A DNA stretch of 64,000 nt from Desulfurivibrio alkaliphilus AHT 2 (GCF_000092205.1 NC_014216.1:124001-188000); one strand, 5' to 3'. Positions 17,232 to 26,294 are shown, numbered from the stretch's first letter. Translations and numbers: made by a program. Notes: generated by a model not told the origin, from the sequence alone.

Positions 17232-19273
17232 CAGATATTTTCTTCCATTTCCCAGATCCCGCAGGGGCAGGTGCCGGCGCAGAAGCCGCAGCCGATGCAG
17301 CGGTCCGGGTCCACCACGTACTCGAACTCGCCCTCGCCCAGATCCCGGCGGGAGATGGCGCCGTAGTGGCAGGTGTTTTCACAGATGTGACAGTCCCGGC
17401 AAAGTCCGCAGGAGACACAGCGTATGGCCTCGCTTTCCGGGGTGGCGGCGGGGGGAGCGGTGGGGATGACGGGGCCGATGATGGGGTTGCCATTGCCGCT
17501 CCCCCGGCCGTCGGCGGTGGTGCATTCGCCGCGCTGGAAGGCGAAATATTCCAGCTTCAGCCCGGCGTAGGGAATGGTGGGGCGGCTTTCCGGGTGATAC
17601 TGGCTGTCGGTGAGCAGGGCATTCAAGGCCAAGGCGGCCCGGCGACCACTACCGATGAGGTGGGTGGGCAGGCCGCGGCTGACCACGTCGCCGGCGGCAA
17701 AGACCTTCAGCTCGTCGGTCTGGCCATGCTGGTTGGTTTTGATCTTGCCCTGTTGGTGGTGAATTTCCGGGCCGACAAAGGCCAGTCCCGTACCCTCCTT
17801 GTCCTGGGCGCCGCAGGCGATGATGATGCCGTCATGTTCCTGCCGCAGGCTCTTAAAGCGGTCGGCGTCCACGGTGGTGTCCAGGTGGATGGTCATGCCG
17901 CCGGCGCTGATCCGGCCCAGGTCCTCTTCCAGGATGTCGGCGGCCACCTTGCCCTGTTCCACACTCTGCCAGAGCCGTCCGCCCAAGCGGGAGCCGGCTT
18001 CATACAGGGTCACCCGGTGGCCCTTGAGCCATAACTGCCAGGTTGCCGACAGCCCGGCAGGACCGCCGCCGATCACCGCCACCTGCTTACCACTGGCCGT
18101 CGCCGGCTTGGGTAAGGTCAGGTTGCGGCTGGCTCGGCCCAGGCCCTTGATGTCCAGGGGCTGATCCACCACCTTGCGGCTGCAGGCCTTCATGCAGATA
18201 TTGGGGCAAAGCTCGCCGCAGACCGTGGCCGCCAGGGGGCTGTACTGCAGCACCAGGTCCAGGGCCTCCTGCCGCTTGCCCTGGCGCAGGAGCTGAAAAC
18301 GGCGGTGGGAGGGGATATCGGAAGGGCAGACTGCCACGCAGGGGGGCAGTTGCTTTTCGTTGTTCCACACCGGCTTGAAGCGCCGCTCCTGGCCGGTGGT
18401 GATGAAGGGCAGCAGGGTGAAGGGCCGCTCGATCATATCGCCGAAAATGCCCCCTTTACCCACCGCCGGTTCCCACTGGCTGCGGCGGAATTCCCAGGTG
18501 GCCAGGCGGTGGCTGCTGCGCTGTTTCTTCTCTGCCGGGGTGTAAGCGATCAGCTTGTGCCAGTCGGCGGCGGACTTGGTAAGCTCGGGCAGGTAGTCCA
18601 GCCGATCAATGGCCGCCAGATAGGGTTTGATGTGGTCAGTCAGCCATTGCCAGTCGGCCTCGGTCAACTCCAGCAGCTGCACGTCTTTTTCGCTGTAGCC
18701 TTTGGTGTTGCCGCGAAAATAGACCACCCCGCCCACCATCCCCACGCAGGGGCGATAGCCCAGCACATTTTCCGGATGCCGGGGGTTGACCCCGCAGACC
18801 ACGGCAATGCCGCCGGCCTTGAATTCGGCGAAGGAATCGCCCACATCACGGAAATACCAGGACTGCAGGGGCTCGAAACGGGGATTGTGTTTGGTCATGG
18901 TGTCGCACCGCGCCCCGCCGCCGCCCTGCACGTACAGCACCCCCTGGGCGCCGGCATTGTGGGCACCGTTGGTGACATCCCCCAGCACGGTAATCTTGGC
19001 GCCACAGTTGAGCCATCCCACGTCATCGGAAGCGCCGCCCTCGGCCACGATCTCGGTGCCCATCATCCCCATGGCCCCCAGCCGCTGCCCGATGGGACCC
19101 TGCACCCGGAGCTTAACCGGGGCATGCTTGGGCCAGATCCGCCCGCCGATGCCGTGCTGGCCCCGGGCCTCGATCTCCAGTTCATGGGCACCGCCATTAA
19201 CCGCGGCCTGCACCCGCTCTTCCAACTCCCGGGAAGAAACCCGCTTGCCATCTATACTGCCAACAATTTTCAT
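17231..19273 (-). CDS. Glutamate synthase, GXGXG domain fused to flavoprotein and ferredoxin domains
   Basis: The start at 19273 (680 residues) begins MKIVGSIDGKRVSSRELEE. About residues 1-230 form the GXGXG beta-helix domain of glutamate synthase. From about 310 follow the GltD-like Cys clusters (CVAVCPSD, CGELCPNICMKAC) and the FAD motif VAVIGGGPAGLSA. The second FAD segment KVFAAGDVVSRG comes only about 140 residues later. The NAD(P)H-binding Rossmann insert of normal GltD is therefore apparently absent. The C-terminus carries two ferredoxin-type clusters (CVSCGLCRDCHICENTC, CIGCGFCAGTCPCG). It probably acts with the two upstream subunits, with ferredoxin as plausible donor (inference). 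Confidence 0.88.
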   Translation of the reverse strand: MKIVGSIDGKRVSSRELEERVQAAVNGGAHELEIEARGQHGIGGRIWPKHAPVKLRVQGPIGQRLGAMGMMGTEIVAEGGASDDVGWLNCGAKITVLGDVTNGAHNAGAQGVLYVQGGGGARCDTMTKHNPRFEPLQSWYFRDVGDSFAEFKAGGIAVVCGVNPRHPENVLGYRPCVGMVGGVVYFRGNTKGYSEKDVQLLELTEADWQWLTDHIKPYLAAIDRLDYLPELTKSAADWHKLIAYTPAEKKQRSSHRLATWEFRRSQWEPAVGKGGIFGDMIERPFTLLPFITTGQERRFKPVWNNEKQLPPCVAVCPSDIPSHRRFQLLRQGKRQEALDLVLQYSPLAATVCGELCPNICMKACSRKVVDQPLDIKGLGRASRNLTLPKPATASGKQVAVIGGGPAGLSATWQLWLKGHRVTLYEAGSRLGGRLWQSVEQGKVAADILEEDLGRISAGGMTIHLDTTVDADRFKSLRQEHDGIIIACGAQDKEGTGLAFVGPEIHHQQGKIKTNQHGQTDELKVFAAGDVVSRGLPTHLIGSGRRAALALNALLTDSQYHPESRPTIPYAGLKLEYFAFQRGECTTADGRGSGNGNPIIGPVIPTAPPAATPESEAIRCVSCGLCRDCHICENTCHYGAISRRDLGEGEFEYVVDPDRCIGCGFCAGTCPCGIWEMEENI

Positions 19274-19289
19274 AACTCGTCTCGTTATG
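19271..19289 (-). promoter_or_regulatory. Small hairpin overlapping the start codon of the GXGXG subunit
   Basis: CATAAC and GTTATG pair across a 7-base loop that contains the weak ribosome site (GAG), and the second arm includes the ATG itself. It could limit initiation on this subunit unless upstream translation opens it. Confidence 0.35.
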
Positions 19290-19324
19290 TTGGTTGTCAA
19301 ATTCTGTAAATTAACTGCACCCTC

Positions 19325-19434
19325 GGAAAACGTTCAGCAGTGCCGCAGATTGCGGCAAGCGGACCGGCGCCGCGTACCCCAGGTACGCAAGCCGGGCCGA
19401 TCGCCGCAAGGTGCGGTGCTGCTGGACGTTTTCC
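19325..19434. repeat. Hairpin repeat element, copy 1
   Basis: Arms of about 32 bases (GGAAAACGTTCAGCAGTGCC.. and its near complement) enclose a second stem (CCGGC/GCCGG) and a tip GCGTAC-CCCAG-GTACGC. It occupies most of the gap between two glutamate synthase genes and touches the upstream stop codon. The tip and 3' arm are shared with copy 2 at 52213-52319. Confidence 0.85.
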
Positions 19435-21089
19435 TAGCAGACGTAGCTGATTGATAAACGATCGGCGATGGCCTGGTCGCCTACCCCCAGGCCGTCGGAC
19501 ATGCCGATGGGCAACTGGGTGCTGCGCCCCATGGGGGCGAAGATCTTTTTCAGCTCCACCTCCGCTGTCTTGAACACGTCCACCACCCGTTCGGCCACCC
19601 GGTCGGCGTCCAGCCGCCGGTACAGGCGGGGGTCCTGGGTGGTGATGCCGCGGGGGCAGCGGCCCAGGTTGCAGAGGTTGCAGCGGTTGCGTTCATCGCC
19701 GTAACACTCCGCCGCCGCCTGCATGATGTACTTGCCGATATCCACCCCGGAGGCGCCCAGCAGGATCAGGGAGGCGGCGTTGGCCGCCAGATTGGCCTCC
19801 TTGCCCACCCCGCCGGCGGCAAAGAGCGGCAACTCGTTCTGCTTACCGGATTTAACCAGCTCCAGATAGCAATCCCGCAGGTTACTGGCAATGGGGTGGC
19901 CCATCTTGTCCATCGACACGTTGTAGGCCGCGCCGGTGGCGCCGTCCTCGCCGTCGATGGTCAGCGCCGCCGCGTAAGGGTTGCGGGCCAGGTTGTTGAG
20001 CACCGCCAGGGCCGTCTTGGTGCCGGAGATTTTCGGGTAGACCGGCACCCTAAAGCCCCAGGCCATGCTCACCGACTGGATCATCTTGGCCACCGCCTCC
20101 TCAATGGAGTACTTGGTTTGATGGGTCGGCGGCGAGGCCAGATCGACGTACATGGGCACCCCGCGGATCTTGGCGATCAACTTGAGCACCTTGTAGGCCA
20201 TCAGCAGGCCGCCATCGCCCGGCTTGGCCCCCTGGCCGTACTTGATCTCGATGGCCGCCGGCTCTTCGATCATCTCCGGCAGGGCGTGGATAATCTCGTC
20301 CCAGCCGAAGTAGCCCGAGGCGATCTGGGGAATAAAATATTTCAGGTAGCGGGACTTGAGCAGCCTGGGCGGCAGGCCCCCTTCGCCGGAGCACATCACC
20401 ACCGGGATATTTTCCACTTCGTTCAGATAGGCTACCCCCATGGCCAGCCCTTCCCACATGGGCGGGGAGAGCGCGCCGATGGACATGCCGCCGATGCGAA
20501 TGGGAAAGATTTCCCGCACCGGCGGGATGAAACCGCCGGGGGCAAGCTGCAGCAACTCGCCGTCGCGCTGTATGGGAAGCTGTTCGGCGGGCAGGATGCG
20601 GCCCATCAGGGTGCGGATGTGAAATTCGTGCCGGCCGGCATCCAGCGACGGGTCGGTGAGCATGGAGATCCGGGTGAATTTCAGCTTGTCCAGGGTGGAG
20701 GTGGCCGGATCGTTGCGCCGCCCGCCCCGGGCGTAAGGAACGCCGCCCCGGTTTTTGTGAAAGAGAAATTTGTGGTTGGGGTTGTACTCCGGCATGATGG
20801 CCATGTTGGGGCAGACCAGGCTGCAGGTGCCGCACCCCACGCAATGGCGGTCGATATCGTTGACCTGGCGGATCACCTGGCTGACCCGCCGGATGGTGCG
20901 GGGCAGCGGGGTAGAGCCTTCGGAATCGACCAAACGCCGGGCCATCACCGAGGCCTCGATGGCCCGGGTAGGGCAGACCGCGGTGCAGCGGCCGCAGCGG
21001 CTGCAGCGATCCTCGCGCCAGCGGATAATAAAGGGAAACTCCAGCAGGGTCAGTTCGGAGTTGTGATCGAGCCGTTGAGCTGATTCCAT
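19434..21089 (-). CDS. Glutamate synthase, FMN/central domain with two N-terminal ferredoxin clusters
   Basis: The 551-residue protein starts at 21089 behind AGGAGG and overlaps the upstream gene by 40 bases. Two 4Fe-4S motifs occupy the N-terminus (CSRCGRCTAVCP, CVGCGTCSLVCP). The FMN-binding barrel shows MSIGALSPP, the IEIKYGQGAKPGDGG region, ISGTKTA, IDGEDGATGAA and the 3Fe-4S-type Cys cluster CNLCNLGRCP. This is the archaeal-type split organisation of glutamate synthase, in which amidotransferase, FMN and GXGXG parts are separate polypeptides. It condenses 2-oxoglutarate with ammonia channelled from the amidotransferase subunit. Confidence 0.93.
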   Translation of the reverse strand: MESAQRLDHNSELTLLEFPFIIRWREDRCSRCGRCTAVCPTRAIEASVMARRLVDSEGSTPLPRTIRRVSQVIRQVNDIDRHCVGCGTCSLVCPNMAIMPEYNPNHKFLFHKNRGGVPYARGGRRNDPATSTLDKLKFTRISMLTDPSLDAGRHEFHIRTLMGRILPAEQLPIQRDGELLQLAPGGFIPPVREIFPIRIGGMSIGALSPPMWEGLAMGVAYLNEVENIPVVMCSGEGGLPPRLLKSRYLKYFIPQIASGYFGWDEIIHALPEMIEEPAAIEIKYGQGAKPGDGGLLMAYKVLKLIAKIRGVPMYVDLASPPTHQTKYSIEEAVAKMIQSVSMAWGFRVPVYPKISGTKTALAVLNNLARNPYAAALTIDGEDGATGAAYNVSMDKMGHPIASNLRDCYLELVKSGKQNELPLFAAGGVGKEANLAANAASLILLGASGVDIGKYIMQAAAECYGDERNRCNLCNLGRCPRGITTQDPRLYRRLDADRVAERVVDVFKTAEVELKKIFAPMGRSTQLPIGMSDGLGVGDQAIADRLSISYVC

Positions 21090-22183
21090 ACCTTAACCTC
21101 CTGCGCACCGGGGGGGATGATCACCATATCGGCGCGCATGGGAATTATATCGTTTTCACGCCGGCGCTGGGGCAGCACTTGCTCCAGGCCGCACTCTTCA
21201 CTCATCAGGCCGTATTTGCCGGGAACGCCGCCGACAATGCCGGGCCGCAATTTCTTAGAATCCTGGGTTAAAAAGATGGTGCCGTCGGGCAGGAAACCGA
21301 TGATGCAGTTGGGCCCGTCGATGCATAACTGGCGCAGGGAACGCTTCAGCAGCCCCAGCACCTGGCCATCTTGGCGCCCCGCCAGTTCACCGTCCTGGAT
21401 GGGGGTGATGACATCCTTATAGTAAGTCAGGGGGTATTTAAGCTGATGGTGTACGTAATGCAGGGTATGACAAAAAACCTCGGAGTCGGAACTGTAGCCG
21501 GTATAGCCCTCCACCTCGCGGCCGGTGAGGTAATCCCGGTTGGGGATAAAGGCGGTGTTCTCGCCGTTGGTCATGGTGCAGTAGCCCTGCAGGAAGAAGG
21601 GGTGGCAGGCGTAGAGCTGGATGGCGTAATTGGTGTTCTGCCGCCCCTGGGCCAGGATCACCTTGGCGGTAAGGGGGTGGGTGTCGAAGCCGAAAAAGAG
21701 CCCCACCTCCAGCGGGTCGCCCACTTCCTTCAAGGTGATGACATCGGGCCAGAAGGAGAAAACATAGAGGGAGTCGTCACCGGCCCCCTGGCGGCGCAGC
21801 TCCAGGCGGGTGCGGGTGAGCAGCTCCTCTTTTTCCGCCTGGGGCCGGTCCAGGTAATGATCCGGGTACTGGTAGGCGGTGGCCAGGTAGTGGCCCCGCT
21901 TTTTGACGTTGATCCCCGGCCCCTCCTTAATCCGCGGCTCCCACATGAACTTGACCTTGAAGCCCAGCGATTCCATGTAGTCGTCGATCTTGCGGCGCCC
22001 GGCATCGGTGCAGATGCCGGACAAAATGGGGTATTCCTTGAGATGCTCAAATTCGCCGCCCAGGTTCTGCAAGGTCACGCCCAGGCCCGAGCCGTCATGG
22101 CCCTCCTTCATGGTGTCCAGGGCCAGGATGTTCTCCATGACGGAAAAATATTCGCCGGCGGCGATGGCGCTTAAGCGGCACAT
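21050..22183 (-). CDS. Glutamate synthase amidotransferase subunit (class II)
   Basis: The 377-residue protein starts MCRLSAIAAG; the Cys at position 2 becomes the N-terminal nucleophile after Met removal. Internal segments DGSGLGVTLQNLGG, LYACHPFF and GYSSDSEVF fit the Ntn amidotransferase fold of glutamate synthase. It hydrolyses glutamine and passes ammonia to the FMN subunit encoded immediately downstream, whose start lies inside this gene. CAGGAG precedes the start. It follows the PEP-synthase-like gene after 15 bases. Confidence 0.92.
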   Translation of the reverse strand: MCRLSAIAAGEYFSVMENILALDTMKEGHDGSGLGVTLQNLGGEFEHLKEYPILSGICTDAGRRKIDDYMESLGFKVKFMWEPRIKEGPGINVKKRGHYLATAYQYPDHYLDRPQAEKEELLTRTRLELRRQGAGDDSLYVFSFWPDVITLKEVGDPLEVGLFFGFDTHPLTAKVILAQGRQNTNYAIQLYACHPFFLQGYCTMTNGENTAFIPNRDYLTGREVEGYTGYSSDSEVFCHTLHYVHHQLKYPLTYYKDVITPIQDGELAGRQDGQVLGLLKRSLRQLCIDGPNCIIGFLPDGTIFLTQDSKKLRPGIVGGVPGKYGLMSEECGLEQVLPQRRRENDIIPMRADMVIIPPGAQEVKVWNQLNGSITTPN

Positions 22184-22198
22184 GGGTTACTCCTGCAA

Positions 22199-24874
22199 TC
22201 ATGGAACATTGTCGAAATCCTCTTTGCCTGCGGGAACGCGGTAGAGCTGGTAACTCTGCCCCACGATGTCGGCGGCCAGCACCAGCTCGTCACGGGAAAA
22301 ATCCACCACCGTGATGATCTCGGCCAGGGCGCGGTACTCCGGCTCGGGCACCAGGTCGAGGTAGCGGTTGCGAAAACCGGCCAGCAGTTCCCGGTTGAGT
22401 TCGCTGCCCTCTTTGCCGGGGTAGAAGGCCAGGTACATGATGTCGAATTCCACCAGGTCGTTGAAAAAATGGGTACCCAGCGAGACGTCGGGGATCAGCC
22501 CTTCGTGCATGGCAACCACTTCAATAACACAGGCGGCCTGGCAAATCTCGGAAAAGGTGACCGGAATCCCCAGCGACACGGTGGTGGTGCCCCAGCGTCC
22601 GGGGCCGACGAGCACCGCCGGCAGCTCTTCCGGGGTGACTTTCATGATCTTGCCGATGGCCCGGGCCGCCAGATGCTTCTGGCTCACCGGCAGGGCGCCG
22701 TAGTGGTCCGGCGAAACCAGCACCAGGCGGCGGGGGTTCAGGGCCCGGCTGCGGCCGATCACCGTGCCCTGGCGGGCGGCCAGCAGCACCTGCTTGTCTT
22801 TATCTTCGGCGAAATCCAGGCTCACCTCTTCACTTTTGCGGACTTCAAAGGGGCGGCATTGGACCAGGTTGATCCGGTAGTTGGCCGCCGGGTCGCAGGC
22901 CATCACCTCTTCCCCCCGGCTATCCTGGGAGGCGGCCAGGCTGCGGCAGCCTTCCTCGCCGGTGAAATTCAGGGTGAACTCGATATCCACCGGGTACTGG
23001 TAGGCGCTGTCCAGGGTGCCGAGCAGCTTTTGCATGTGCGCCACAAAAGGGGTGTTTTTGAACAACCCGTTGAAGCTGATGTAAGGCGCGTTGGTCTGGG
23101 GATCCTGGGAAGCGGCCAGGCGCAACTCCTGGGGGGGGCTGTATTTGGCGATTTCGTCAAAGTCCACCGGCAGCAAGCGGTTGGCGGTAAGATCAATGGC
23201 GTCCACCCGTTTCTGGGCGAACTTGCGCAACTCGTCAATGCTCGACTCCGGCCGCTTGTCCGGGGCGCTCAGGGCGGCGATGCGGGTGTAGTCGTCGTCG
23301 GCCCGATCCACCGCCCGGGTGCCCATGCCGTAAACAATGCGGATTAAGCCGGATTCGGGCTTGATCTCCGGGTGCCAGGCGTAAGGGTTGTAAGAGTAAC
23401 CAACCCCGCCCACGGCGGGAAAAAAGTAATTGCCGTGCAGATCGCCGCTTACCCGCTGGATCAGCAGCGACATCTGTTCGTCTTTGTCCAAAATCCCCAT
23501 CTGCTCCCGGTAGTGCAGGGCCTTTTCGCTCAGGGTGGAGGCGTAGACCAGCTTGATGGCGGTGAGCAGATTCTCCAGCCGCCGCTGGCTGGAACCCTGG
23601 TTGGGGCAGAAGACCGACTCGTACTTGCCGGAAAAGGCGTTGCCGTAGTTGTCTTCCAGCAGGCTTGAGGAGCGGACGATGATCGGCGACTGGCCGAAGT
23701 AGTCCAGCATGTCGGAAAGTTTTCTGACGATATCCTCGGGGAAATGGCCGGTTAAGATCACCCGTCGGGCGTACTCGGCCACCCCCAGCAGAGTCTCGGT
23801 GTCCTTTTGCTGACGGCGGATCCACCAGCAGCCGTTGATCACCATGTAGGTGTAAAAGACATCGGAGCCGACGTAAAAGGAGTCATGCACCTCCACCACG
23901 TCTCTCAACTCCGGCGCGTCTTTTTGCAAAATGGCCCGGGAGAGCAGCATGCCGGTGGCCTTGCCGCCGATCAGGCCGGTGCCGATCATCCGCTTGCCAA
24001 TCTCCAGCAGGTTTTCGATCTCCAGGTAACGGGCGGCCAGCTCCTGCATTCGCTCACTGCGGGTGACCACCATTTCCAGCAGGCGCCGCAGGTGACGTTG
24101 CCGGGTTTCCGGGTCGATTTCAACTTCCCTGCTTTGTTGCACCGCCAGGGCCGCCTCCTGGAAATAGCGGTTCCAGCGGTCCCGCTCCTCAAAGGCGTGG
24201 TCGGTGCTGTGAAAGGGGGTGAAGGCCAGGATCTCGGAGTTCAGCGCGCTGTTGGTCACCGGCACGAACTCGTTCTCCCGCATGGCGTGCAGCATGTACA
24301 TGGTGGCGGAGTAACGCTGCTGAGCCTTGAGGGGGTGGACGTAAATATTGTCCCGGCTCTTGTAGATATCAAAAATCACCTGGGCTGTTTCATGCACCGG
24401 GGTCAGGGCGCTGTATGAGTGCTGGTCCCGCAGCAGGGCAAAAAAGGCCAGGGCCTCCATGTCCAGCAGATAGGGGCAGGTTAGCATGAAGAAGTTGCCC
24501 AGCATCCGGTCGCTGTACCAGGCGTTGGCCAAGTCGCTTAATGAATCGAAGACGTAGTAGCCGCCCCGGCCGTGTTGCTTGATGGTCTCGTGAATCTGGG
24601 TGATGAAGGGTTCGAAACCCTCTTCGGGGTCGGGGTGATGAATTTCGGCGGCGGGGAATTCTTCGGGGTCCAGCAGGGGAGGGTGGGAGGCGTAGCGAAA
24701 ATATACCAGGCGCTGGTTTTTGAGATCGGCGAACTTGGCGTAACGTTGTACGAAATAGCGGTAGTCGTCGATCTCCCGGACCTGCCAGACAATATTATCC
24801 CCCGGCATCACCCCTTTGATGACGCGGTCCAGACCCCGGATACCGGTGGATAGATGGCTGTAATTGTATGACAT
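22199..24874 (-). CDS. Degenerate KaiC/RecA-like domain fused to PEP-synthase-type nucleotide-binding domain, 891 aa
   Basis: Residues 8-32 (STGIRGLDRVIKGVMPGD then NIVWQV) match the opening of KaiC-type ATPases, but the Walker A loop that should follow is replaced by VREIDDYRYF. A Walker B-like YYVFDSLSDL is kept at 106-115. From about 290 the protein matches the PEP/pyruvate-binding domain of PPDK and PEP synthase: LIGGKATGM (301-309) and IIVRSSSLLEDN (398-409). The phosphohistidine and PEP-barrel domains are absent. It cannot be a complete PEP synthase. Position inside the gdhA-glutamate synthase operon suggests carbon/nitrogen sensing or phosphotransfer; that is inference. Confidence 0.85.
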   Translation of the reverse strand: MSYNYSHLSTGIRGLDRVIKGVMPGDNIVWQVREIDDYRYFVQRYAKFADLKNQRLVYFRYASHPPLLDPEEFPAAEIHHPDPEEGFEPFITQIHETIKQHGRGGYYVFDSLSDLANAWYSDRMLGNFFMLTCPYLLDMEALAFFALLRDQHSYSALTPVHETAQVIFDIYKSRDNIYVHPLKAQQRYSATMYMLHAMRENEFVPVTNSALNSEILAFTPFHSTDHAFEERDRWNRYFQEAALAVQQSREVEIDPETRQRHLRRLLEMVVTRSERMQELAARYLEIENLLEIGKRMIGTGLIGGKATGMLLSRAILQKDAPELRDVVEVHDSFYVGSDVFYTYMVINGCWWIRRQQKDTETLLGVAEYARRVILTGHFPEDIVRKLSDMLDYFGQSPIIVRSSSLLEDNYGNAFSGKYESVFCPNQGSSQRRLENLLTAIKLVYASTLSEKALHYREQMGILDKDEQMSLLIQRVSGDLHGNYFFPAVGGVGYSYNPYAWHPEIKPESGLIRIVYGMGTRAVDRADDDYTRIAALSAPDKRPESSIDELRKFAQKRVDAIDLTANRLLPVDFDEIAKYSPPQELRLAASQDPQTNAPYISFNGLFKNTPFVAHMQKLLGTLDSAYQYPVDIEFTLNFTGEEGCRSLAASQDSRGEEVMACDPAANYRINLVQCRPFEVRKSEEVSLDFAEDKDKQVLLAARQGTVIGRSRALNPRRLVLVSPDHYGALPVSQKHLAARAIGKIMKVTPEELPAVLVGPGRWGTTTVSLGIPVTFSEICQAACVIEVVAMHEGLIPDVSLGTHFFNDLVEFDIMYLAFYPGKEGSELNRELLAGFRNRYLDLVPEPEYRALAEIITVVDFSRDELVLAADIVGQSYQLYRVPAGKEDFDNVP

Positions 24875-24909
24875 TTAAAACATGTCCAAAAGGACCGGGC
24901 GGCAAGGCG

Positions 24910-24932
24910 GCCCGGCGGCAAATCCGCCGGGC
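24910..24932 (-). other. Intercistronic hairpin between gdhA and the KaiC/PPDK-like gene
   Basis: GCCCGGCGG and CCGCCGGGC form a perfect 9-bp stem around a 5-base loop, with no T-run after it. It may act as an mRNA stabiliser or weak attenuator in the operon. Confidence 0.5.
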
Positions 24933-24959
24933 AACCCGCAACCATTTACATAACTCCGA

Positions 24960-26294
24960 TCAAATAACACCCTGCTCGATCATCGCATCGGCCACCTTGA
25001 CAAAGCCGGCGATGTTGGCGCCCTTGACGTAATTGACATAGTCGCCTTCTTTGCCGAACTTGTAGCAGGATTCGTGGATGCCTTCCATGATCTGCTTGAG
25101 CCGGCCTTCCACTTCGTCCCGGGTCCAGGAAAGCTTGAGGCTGTTCTGGCTCATCTCCAGGCCGCTGGTGGCCACCCCGCCGGCGTTGGCCGCCTTGCCG
25201 GGGCCGTACATGATCCTGGCCTTCTGGAAAACCCGCACCGCGTCGCTGGTGGAGGGCATGTTGGCCCCTTCCGAAACGCAGACGCAGCCGTTCTTGACCA
25301 GGGTTTCGGCGTCGTTGGCGTCGATCTCGTTCTGGGTGGCGCTGGGGAAGGCGGCGTCGCAGGGAATCCCCCAGGGGCGCTCGCCGGAGTAGTATTTGCA
25401 GTCGTATTTTTCCGCGTACTCGGAAATCCGGCCCCGCTTGACGTTCTTCAGTTCCATGACGTAGGCCAGCTTGTCGGCGTCGATCCCTGCCGGGTCATGG
25501 ACAAAACCGCCGGAGTCGGAGAGGGTGACGCACTTGCCGCCCAGCTCGTTGACCTTTTCAATGGTGTACTGGGCCACGTTGCCGGAGCCGGAAACCACGC
25601 AGGTTTTGCCGTCCAGGGAGGTGCCCCGCACCTTGAACATCTCCTCGGCGAAGTAAACCGCGCCGTAGCCGGTGGCCTCGGGCCGGATCAGGCTGCCGCC
25701 CCAGTTGCGGCTCTTGCCGGTGAGCACGCCGGTGAATTCATTGGTGATCCGCCGGTACTGGCCGTACATGAAGCCGATCTCGCGGGCGCCGACGCCGATA
25801 TCACCGGCGGGTACGTCGGTTTCGGCCCCGATGTGCTTGCACAGCTCGGTCATGAAGCTCTGGCAGAAGCGCATCACTTCCTGGTCGCTCTTGCCCTTGG
25901 GGTCGAAGTCCGAACCGCCCTTGCCGCCGCCCATGGGCAGGGTGGTGAGGCTGTTCTTGAACACCTGCTCAAAGGCCAGGAATTTCAAAATGCTCAGGTT
26001 AACGCTGGGGTGGAAGCGCAGGCCGCCTTTGTAAGGGCCGATGGCGCTGTTCATCTGGATGCGGATGCCGCGGTTGACCTGGACCTCGCCCCGGTCATCA
26101 ACCCAGGGTACCCGGAAGATGATCACCCGCTCGGGCTCCACCATCCGCTCCAGGATCTTGGCTTCCTGGTACTTGGGGTGCTTGTCGATGAAGGGCATCA
26201 GGGTTTCCACGACCTCCAGTACCGCCTGGTGGAATTCGCTTTCCCCGGGGTTCTTCTCGATGACCTTGTTCATGAACTCGGTGACCTTTTCCAT
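24960..26294 (-). CDS. gdhA: Glutamate dehydrogenase, hexameric NADP type
   Basis: The 444-residue length is typical of NADP-dependent GDH. Motifs include GPYKGGLRFHPSV, the catalytic lysine region LPMGGGKGGSDFDPKG, and PAGDIGVGAREIG. A Rossmann fingerprint VVSGSGNVAQYT and the segment GPGKAANAGGVATSGLEM complete the family. It aminates 2-oxoglutarate with free ammonia. It appears to be the first gene of a minus-strand operon leading into glutamate synthase, an unusual coupling of the high- and low-ammonia routes. The start at 26294 has GGAGGG upstream. Confidence 0.96.
   Translation of the reverse strand: MEKVTEFMNKVIEKNPGESEFHQAVLEVVETLMPFIDKHPKYQEAKILERMVEPERVIIFRVPWVDDRGEVQVNRGIRIQMNSAIGPYKGGLRFHPSVNLSILKFLAFEQVFKNSLTTLPMGGGKGGSDFDPKGKSDQEVMRFCQSFMTELCKHIGAETDVPAGDIGVGAREIGFMYGQYRRITNEFTGVLTGKSRNWGGSLIRPEATGYGAVYFAEEMFKVRGTSLDGKTCVVSGSGNVAQYTIEKVNELGGKCVTLSDSGGFVHDPAGIDADKLAYVMELKNVKRGRISEYAEKYDCKYYSGERPWGIPCDAAFPSATQNEIDANDAETLVKNGCVCVSEGANMPSTSDAVRVFQKARIMYGPGKAANAGGVATSGLEMSQNSLKLSWTRDEVEGRLKQIMEGIHESCYKFGKEGDYVNYVKGANIAGFVKVADAMIEQGVI

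Noticed and set aside
19325-19434. Interpretation of the hairpin repeat as part of a CRISPR array or insertion sequence end
   Set aside because: No direct repeats with unique spacers, and no transposase frame nearby.
22199-24874. Annotation as a complete phosphoenolpyruvate synthase
   Set aside because: The phosphohistidine and PEP-utilising domains are absent and the N-terminus is KaiC-like.
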